The translations under genes were made by a program, and so were the position numbers. A stretch of 9,010 bases of DNA from Bacteroidota bacterium (lineage in GTDB: Bacteria; Bacteroidota; Bacteroidia; Bacteroidales; B18-G4). Below, in pieces: positions 6,000 to 9,010 of this stretch (the stretch's first letter is position 1; each line of letters opens with the position of its first letter). The notes beneath the pieces are model-generated. The model was not told the DNA's origin, ran no database searches, and worked only from the letters and a program-made list of their open reading frames with translations. Where the stretch lies: positions 1 through 9,010 of the forward strand of contig QMPN01000116.1 in NCBI GenBank assembly GCA_003648575.1, read 5' to 3'.

Positions 6000-6572
6000 G
6001 TGCTGGAAACAGATCAACATAATAGCAAAAAGGGACTTGACAGGCAGGGTTTTGAGGCCTTGTTCAGGAAGCACTTCAAGGGGCTGACATACTTTGCCCT
6101 GGAGTATGTTAAGGATCATGATATTGCACGTGAGATCGTTCAGGATGCATTTGTAAATTTCTGGGAGAAGCGTGATAGTATCGAATTAAACAGATCTCCC
6201 GAATCCTACCTGGGAACCACGGTAAGAAACCGTTGCCTGAATTACCTCCGCGACCACAAGAAATTCGATCGTAGCATACTGGATTTTGAGGAACTGGGGG
6301 GAAATCATGATTATGTAGTACAGGACCAGCTTGTTGTTGATGAATTGAAAGCAAGCATAGAAAAAGCAACGCGTGAACTACCTGAAAAATGCAGGGAGAT
6401 TTTTCTCTTAAACAGGCTTGAGCATAAAAAATACCAGGAGGTCGCTGATGAGCTTAATATCTCTGTCAAAACGGTGGAGGCACAGATGTCGAAGGCATTA
6501 AGAATTATGCGCGTAAAGTTGGCTGAGTTTATAAGCTTATTTATATTAATCATAGAAATATTTAAAACTTAA
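6000..6572 (+). CDS. ECF RNA polymerase sigma factor, FecI-like
   Basis: With a GTG start at 6000 the protein has 190 residues, the normal size for Bacteroidota FecI-type sigma-70 factors. Region 2 (about 18-87) includes FEALFRKHFKGLTYFALEYV, the DIAREIVQDAFVNFWEKRD stretch that contacts RNA polymerase, and SYLGTTVRNRCLNYLRDHKK. Region 4 (about 125-175) includes LPEKCREIFLLNRLEHKKYQ and the helix-turn-helix VADELNISVKTVEAQMSKAL. An upstream in-frame ATG at 5865 would overlap the kinase by 65 bp and add 45 unconserved residues, so I prefer GTG. The C-terminus is hydrophobic (FISLFILIIEIFKT). FecR follows after 41 bp, the standard order. It probably directs transcription of the receptor cassette once freed from FecR. 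Confidence 0.9.
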   Translation: MLETDQHNSKKGLDRQGFEALFRKHFKGLTYFALEYVKDHDIAREIVQDAFVNFWEKRDSIELNRSPESYLGTTVRNRCLNYLRDHKKFDRSILDFEELGGNHDYVVQDQLVVDELKASIEKATRELPEKCREIFLLNRLEHKKYQEVADELNISVKTVEAQMSKALRIMRVKLAEFISLFILIIEIFKT

Positions 6573-6613
6573 TAAGGGTAAGGCGTCCCTTGTGTGTATA
6601 TTAGATAGCAGCA

Positions 6614-7609
6614 ATGAATAAAAATTCCACATATTACGAAACACTGATCAGCAGGTACCTCAGCGGGGAATCTTCGGCGGCCGAAGTATCCGAGCTCAAT
6701 ACATGGCTTGGGGCTGATGACGGAAACCTTGCTCTTTTCAGCGAGATGCGGAAAAGCTGGGCCTTGCAGGAGGCGCTTCTGGTTGAAAATACTACCGACC
6801 TTGACAGTGAGTGGGATTCATTGAGTTCACGTATCGGGATAGAAGAAAGCCCTTCCGCCAGAAAAATACAGCTACAGACCCGGAGAAGTTTCCTCCGTAT
6901 TGCAGCCGTTTTTCTCTTGCTCATTATACCCTCCATGGTATATTACTGGTTCTTCATCCCTCCCGGAAAAGATATGCTGTACGCAGAATTGCAAATGGTG
7001 GAAACGACCCTTTCAGACGGGACGCAGGTGGCACTGAATACAGGGTCCAGCCTGCATTATCCATCAAGTTTTAAGGGAAAAGAAAGGAAGGTCTCCCTTA
7101 TGGGTGAAGCCTATTTCGATGTGGCACACAACAAGGAAAAAGTCTTTGTGATAAGCGCAGAAGATATGCAGATCAGGGTACTGGGCACATCCTTTTATGT
7201 GAATACAAATGCACAAAAAAACACCATGGAGGTGGTGTTGATATCGGGCAGCGTCCAGCTTAGTTTCCATGACAAACAAATGATGCTGGAGCCCGGTGAT
7301 AAAGCGGTGATCCTCAAAAAACACGGGGAGATCGTGAAACAGGAAAACAAGGACCCAAATCTCCTGGCCTGGAAAACCCGAAAAATCCGTTTCAACAATA
7401 CCCCCATATATGAGATTATTGACGTACTAAAGAAGGTATACCAAAAAGATTTTGTCGTATTGAACCCGGAAATAAGCAATTGCCGTATAACAGCTACCTT
7501 TGAAGGCCAATCGCTTGAAGCTGTGCTGCTTGTACTGCAATCGACCATCGACATAACAGCCCGGCCAAACGGCAATGCGATAGAACTTTCGGGTAAGGGA
7601 TGTCAATAA
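6614..7609 (+). CDS. FecR-family anti-sigma factor with DUF4974
   Basis: This inner-membrane protein of 331 residues controls the adjacent sigma factor. The cytoplasmic N-terminus (about 1-90) has the sigma-binding pattern LISRYLSGESSAAEVSELNT and a W at 49. One membrane helix lies at about 94-115 (LRIAAVFLLLIIPSMVYYWF). The periplasmic FecR domain (about 127-222) has TTLSDGTQVALNTGSSLHYP, then RKVSLMGEAYFDVAHNKEK and VLGTSFYVNT. The C-terminal DUF4974 region (about 258-328) starts at IRFNNTPIYEIIDVLKKVY and is expected to contact the STN domain of the receptor. The stop overlaps the receptor start by 10 bp, which suggests translational coupling. Everything expected of the family is present, with no truncation. 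Confidence 0.95.
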   Translation: MNKNSTYYETLISRYLSGESSAAEVSELNTWLGADDGNLALFSEMRKSWALQEALLVENTTDLDSEWDSLSSRIGIEESPSARKIQLQTRRSFLRIAAVFLLLIIPSMVYYWFFIPPGKDMLYAELQMVETTLSDGTQVALNTGSSLHYPSSFKGKERKVSLMGEAYFDVAHNKEKVFVISAEDMQIRVLGTSFYVNTNAQKNTMEVVLISGSVQLSFHDKQMMLEPGDKAVILKKHGEIVKQENKDPNLLAWKTRKIRFNNTPIYEIIDVLKKVYQKDFVVLNPEISNCRITATFEGQSLEAVLLVLQSTIDITARPNGNAIELSGKGCQ

Positions 7610-9010
7610 ACGCCATTTTGTCTATAGCGGGTCATACATATTTGAAAAGTATCGTATTCTTTCTTGCGCTACTCCTTGCGTCAACGTTTATCTATTCCCA
7701 GGATCTTTCACGAAAGATCACCATCCTGGCCGAGCACATGCCCCTGGAGCAGCTGATTGGTGAAATAGAGGAAAAGGGTGATGTAAATTTCTCCTACAGT
7801 CCGCAATCTTTCCCTTCCGATCTTTCATTTAGTATCAATGCCGAAGACAAATCCATTAAGTATATTCTGAAAAAAGTATTTAGAAAGAATGGGATCAAAT
7901 ATGATATTGTAGAAAACCATATCGTGCTCCGGTCTTCCGGTGAAAGCGATCCGGAGGGAGGTGAAGCCGATCCTTATAGCGGGCAACACTATACCATCTC
8001 CGGATATCTTAAGGAAAAAGCATCGGGAGAAGTGCTTATCGGAGCCCACGTTTATGACAAAGAAAGTTATACCGGAACCACCACCAACGCCTATGGTTTC
8101 TATTCCCTGACACTTCCGGGGGGCGCCCACCAGATCGTATTTTCATTTATCGGTTACCAGCCTGTGGAGATGAGTATCCTTCTCAACAAGGATATGAAGA
8201 TACACCAGGAGATGAAAGAAACGCTGCTGACCATGAAGGAAGTTGAGATTGTCGGTCGGACAGAAAACCCCTTTTATCTGAATGATCAGATCAGCGAGTT
8301 CCGCTTCAGCAGTAAAACCCTTTCTAAGCTGCCCGGGATCACCGGCGACAAGGATATCATTAAATCGCTGCAGGTGATTCCCGGTATTGAATCATTCGGG
8401 GATGGATCTTCATTATTCTTTGTACGTGGCGGCAGCAGTGACCAGAATCTGATCCTGGTAGATGAGGTGCCCCTGTATAATGCTTCCCACCTTTTTGGCT
8501 TCCTTTCAGTGATCTCTCCCGACGCCATCAGTGATATGGAGGTGTTCAAAGGCGACTTCCCCGTAAAATATGGCAATCGCCTCTCTTCTGTTGTCGACAT
8601 CAAAACCAAAGACGGAAATAAGAAAAGATTTGGCTTTGGGGGTAATCTCGGGCCATATACCTCCACCCTATACATAGAAGGGCCGCTGGTAAAGGACAAA
8701 AGTTCTTTTTACCTCGGCGGAAGGTATTCAACACTGCAATGGCTTTCCAATCTTTACTACAAGAACCAGAATGTCAAGGTGGGCTTCTTCGACCTGAATG
8801 CAAAGCTGAATTTTAAACTCAATGACAGAAACCGATTGTTCGGTACCTTCTATATTGGAAATGACCAGCTCGAAAGGAAAACCTATTCGGCCATCACAAC
8901 CTATGGCATCAGCTGGAACAATGTATTGGGTACCCTACGCTGGAACCATGTATTTAACAAAAAGCTATTCTCAAATACAACCTTTTATGTAACACGGTAT
9001 CAATATTTAC
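7600..9010 (+). CDS. TonB-dependent receptor with STN signalling domain, 5' part
   Basis: An open frame of 470 codons runs off the window, so the outer-membrane barrel is mostly missing. The ATG at 7600 overlaps the FecR stop. A TTG at 7642 would give a more typical signal peptide and is an alternative. Domains in order: signal peptide to about residue 34 (LKSIVFFLALLLASTFIYSQ); STN domain about 38-110 (MPLEQLIGEIEEKGDVNFSY, then IKYILKKVFRKNGIKYDIVE); carboxypeptidase-regulatory-like beta-sandwich about 131-205 (TTTNAYGFYSLTLPGG); TonB plug about 235-335 (DKDIIKSLQVIPGIESFGDG, FVRGGSSDQNLILVDEVPLY, VFKGDFPVKYGNRLSSVVDI); then the first barrel strands. The STN domain fits signalling through the adjacent FecR. 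The substrate cannot be told; no SusD-like gene is visible in the window. Confidence 0.95.
   Translation, partial: MSINAILSIAGHTYLKSIVFFLALLLASTFIYSQDLSRKITILAEHMPLEQLIGEIEEKGDVNFSYSPQSFPSDLSFSINAEDKSIKYILKKVFRKNGIKYDIVENHIVLRSSGESDPEGGEADPYSGQHYTISGYLKEKASGEVLIGAHVYDKESYTGTTTNAYGFYSLTLPGGAHQIVFSFIGYQPVEMSILLNKDMKIHQEMKETLLTMKEVEIVGRTENPFYLNDQISEFRFSSKTLSKLPGITGDKDIIKSLQVIPGIESFGDGSSLFFVRGGSSDQNLILVDEVPLYNASHLFGFLSVISPDAISDMEVFKGDFPVKYGNRLSSVVDIKTKDGNKKRFGFGGNLGPYTSTLYIEGPLVKDKSSFYLGGRYSTLQWLSNLYYKNQNVKVGFFDLNAKLNFKLNDRNRLFGTFYIGNDQLERKTYSAITTYGISWNNVLGTLRWNHVFNKKLFSNTTFYVTRYQYL
7698..7729. repeat. Nested inverted repeat inside the receptor gene
   Basis: GATCTTTC (7702-7709) and GAAAGATC (7712-7719) are perfect 8-bp arms 2 bp apart. 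CCAGGAT (7698-7704) also pairs with ATCCTGG (7723-7729), giving a 12-bp stem with a 6-nt bulge as an alternative. It covers the codons at the signal-peptide cleavage site and the start of the STN domain (SQDLSRKITIL). It may be chance in coding sequence. Confidence 0.35.

Noticed and set aside
6574..6591. AAGGG/CCCTT hairpin between the sigma-factor and FecR genes
   Set aside because: Only 5 bp of stem with an 8-nt loop and no T-run; too weak to call a terminator inside an evident operon.
6672..6686. CTTCGG/CCGAAG inverted repeat near the FecR start
   Set aside because: A 6-bp stem in coding sequence for SSAAEV; likely chance codon use.
7213..7240. ACACCA/TGGTGT inverted repeat in FecR
   Set aside because: Short, within well-conserved coding sequence, with no position-specific reason for a function.
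8286..8699. Open frame of 137 codons on the minus strand
   Set aside because: It is antisense to the TonB plug region, which is well conserved in the plus frame.

Overview
The window looks like a piece of a Bacteroidota chromosome. Three things point there: a FecI-type sigma factor, a FecR-type anti-sigma factor with the C-terminal DUF4974 region, and a TonB-dependent receptor with an N-terminal STN domain, in that order; a periplasmic-TPR histidine kinase with a LuxR-type response regulator; and several TAnnTTTG-like promoter boxes with few convincing Shine-Dalgarno sequences. The order or genus cannot be read from the sequence. I found no rRNA, tRNA, CRISPR array, insertion sequence or phage gene.

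Layout. Bases 1-426 hold the 3' end of an NTF2/SnoaL-like gene (+). It overlaps tail to tail with a DUF2079 multi-spanning membrane protein (404-1882, -). A divergent spacer of about 90 bp, containing a strong dyad, separates the latter from a LuxR/NarL-type response regulator (1975-2613, +). Bases 2614-3015 contain a series of hairpins, a possible small exported protein on the minus strand (2690-2884) and two promoter-like boxes. Two unrecognised cysteine-free small proteins follow (3016-3330 and 3432-3824, +). The second lies 11 bp upstream of a 697-residue TPR sensor histidine kinase (3836-5929, +). Then come an ECF sigma factor with a probable GTG start behind a hairpin (6000-6572), a FecR anti-sigma factor (6614-7609), and the 5' part of a TonB-dependent receptor (7600 to the window edge).

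How the genes may work together. The kinase (HisKA_3/HATPase_c) and the LuxR-type regulator are the expected partners of a two-component system. They are not adjacent: about 1.2 kb with hairpins, a minus-strand gene and two orphan small genes lies between them. The sigma/FecR/receptor set is a standard cell-surface signalling cascade: ligand at the receptor, STN domain to FecR, release of the sigma factor. The kinase, the small gene in front of it and the surface-signalling cassette all run in one direction with short gaps, so joint transcription or cross-control is possible but is inference only.

The least explained parts are the hairpin cluster at 2616-2777, the two small genes before the kinase, and the hairpin just upstream of the sigma-factor start.
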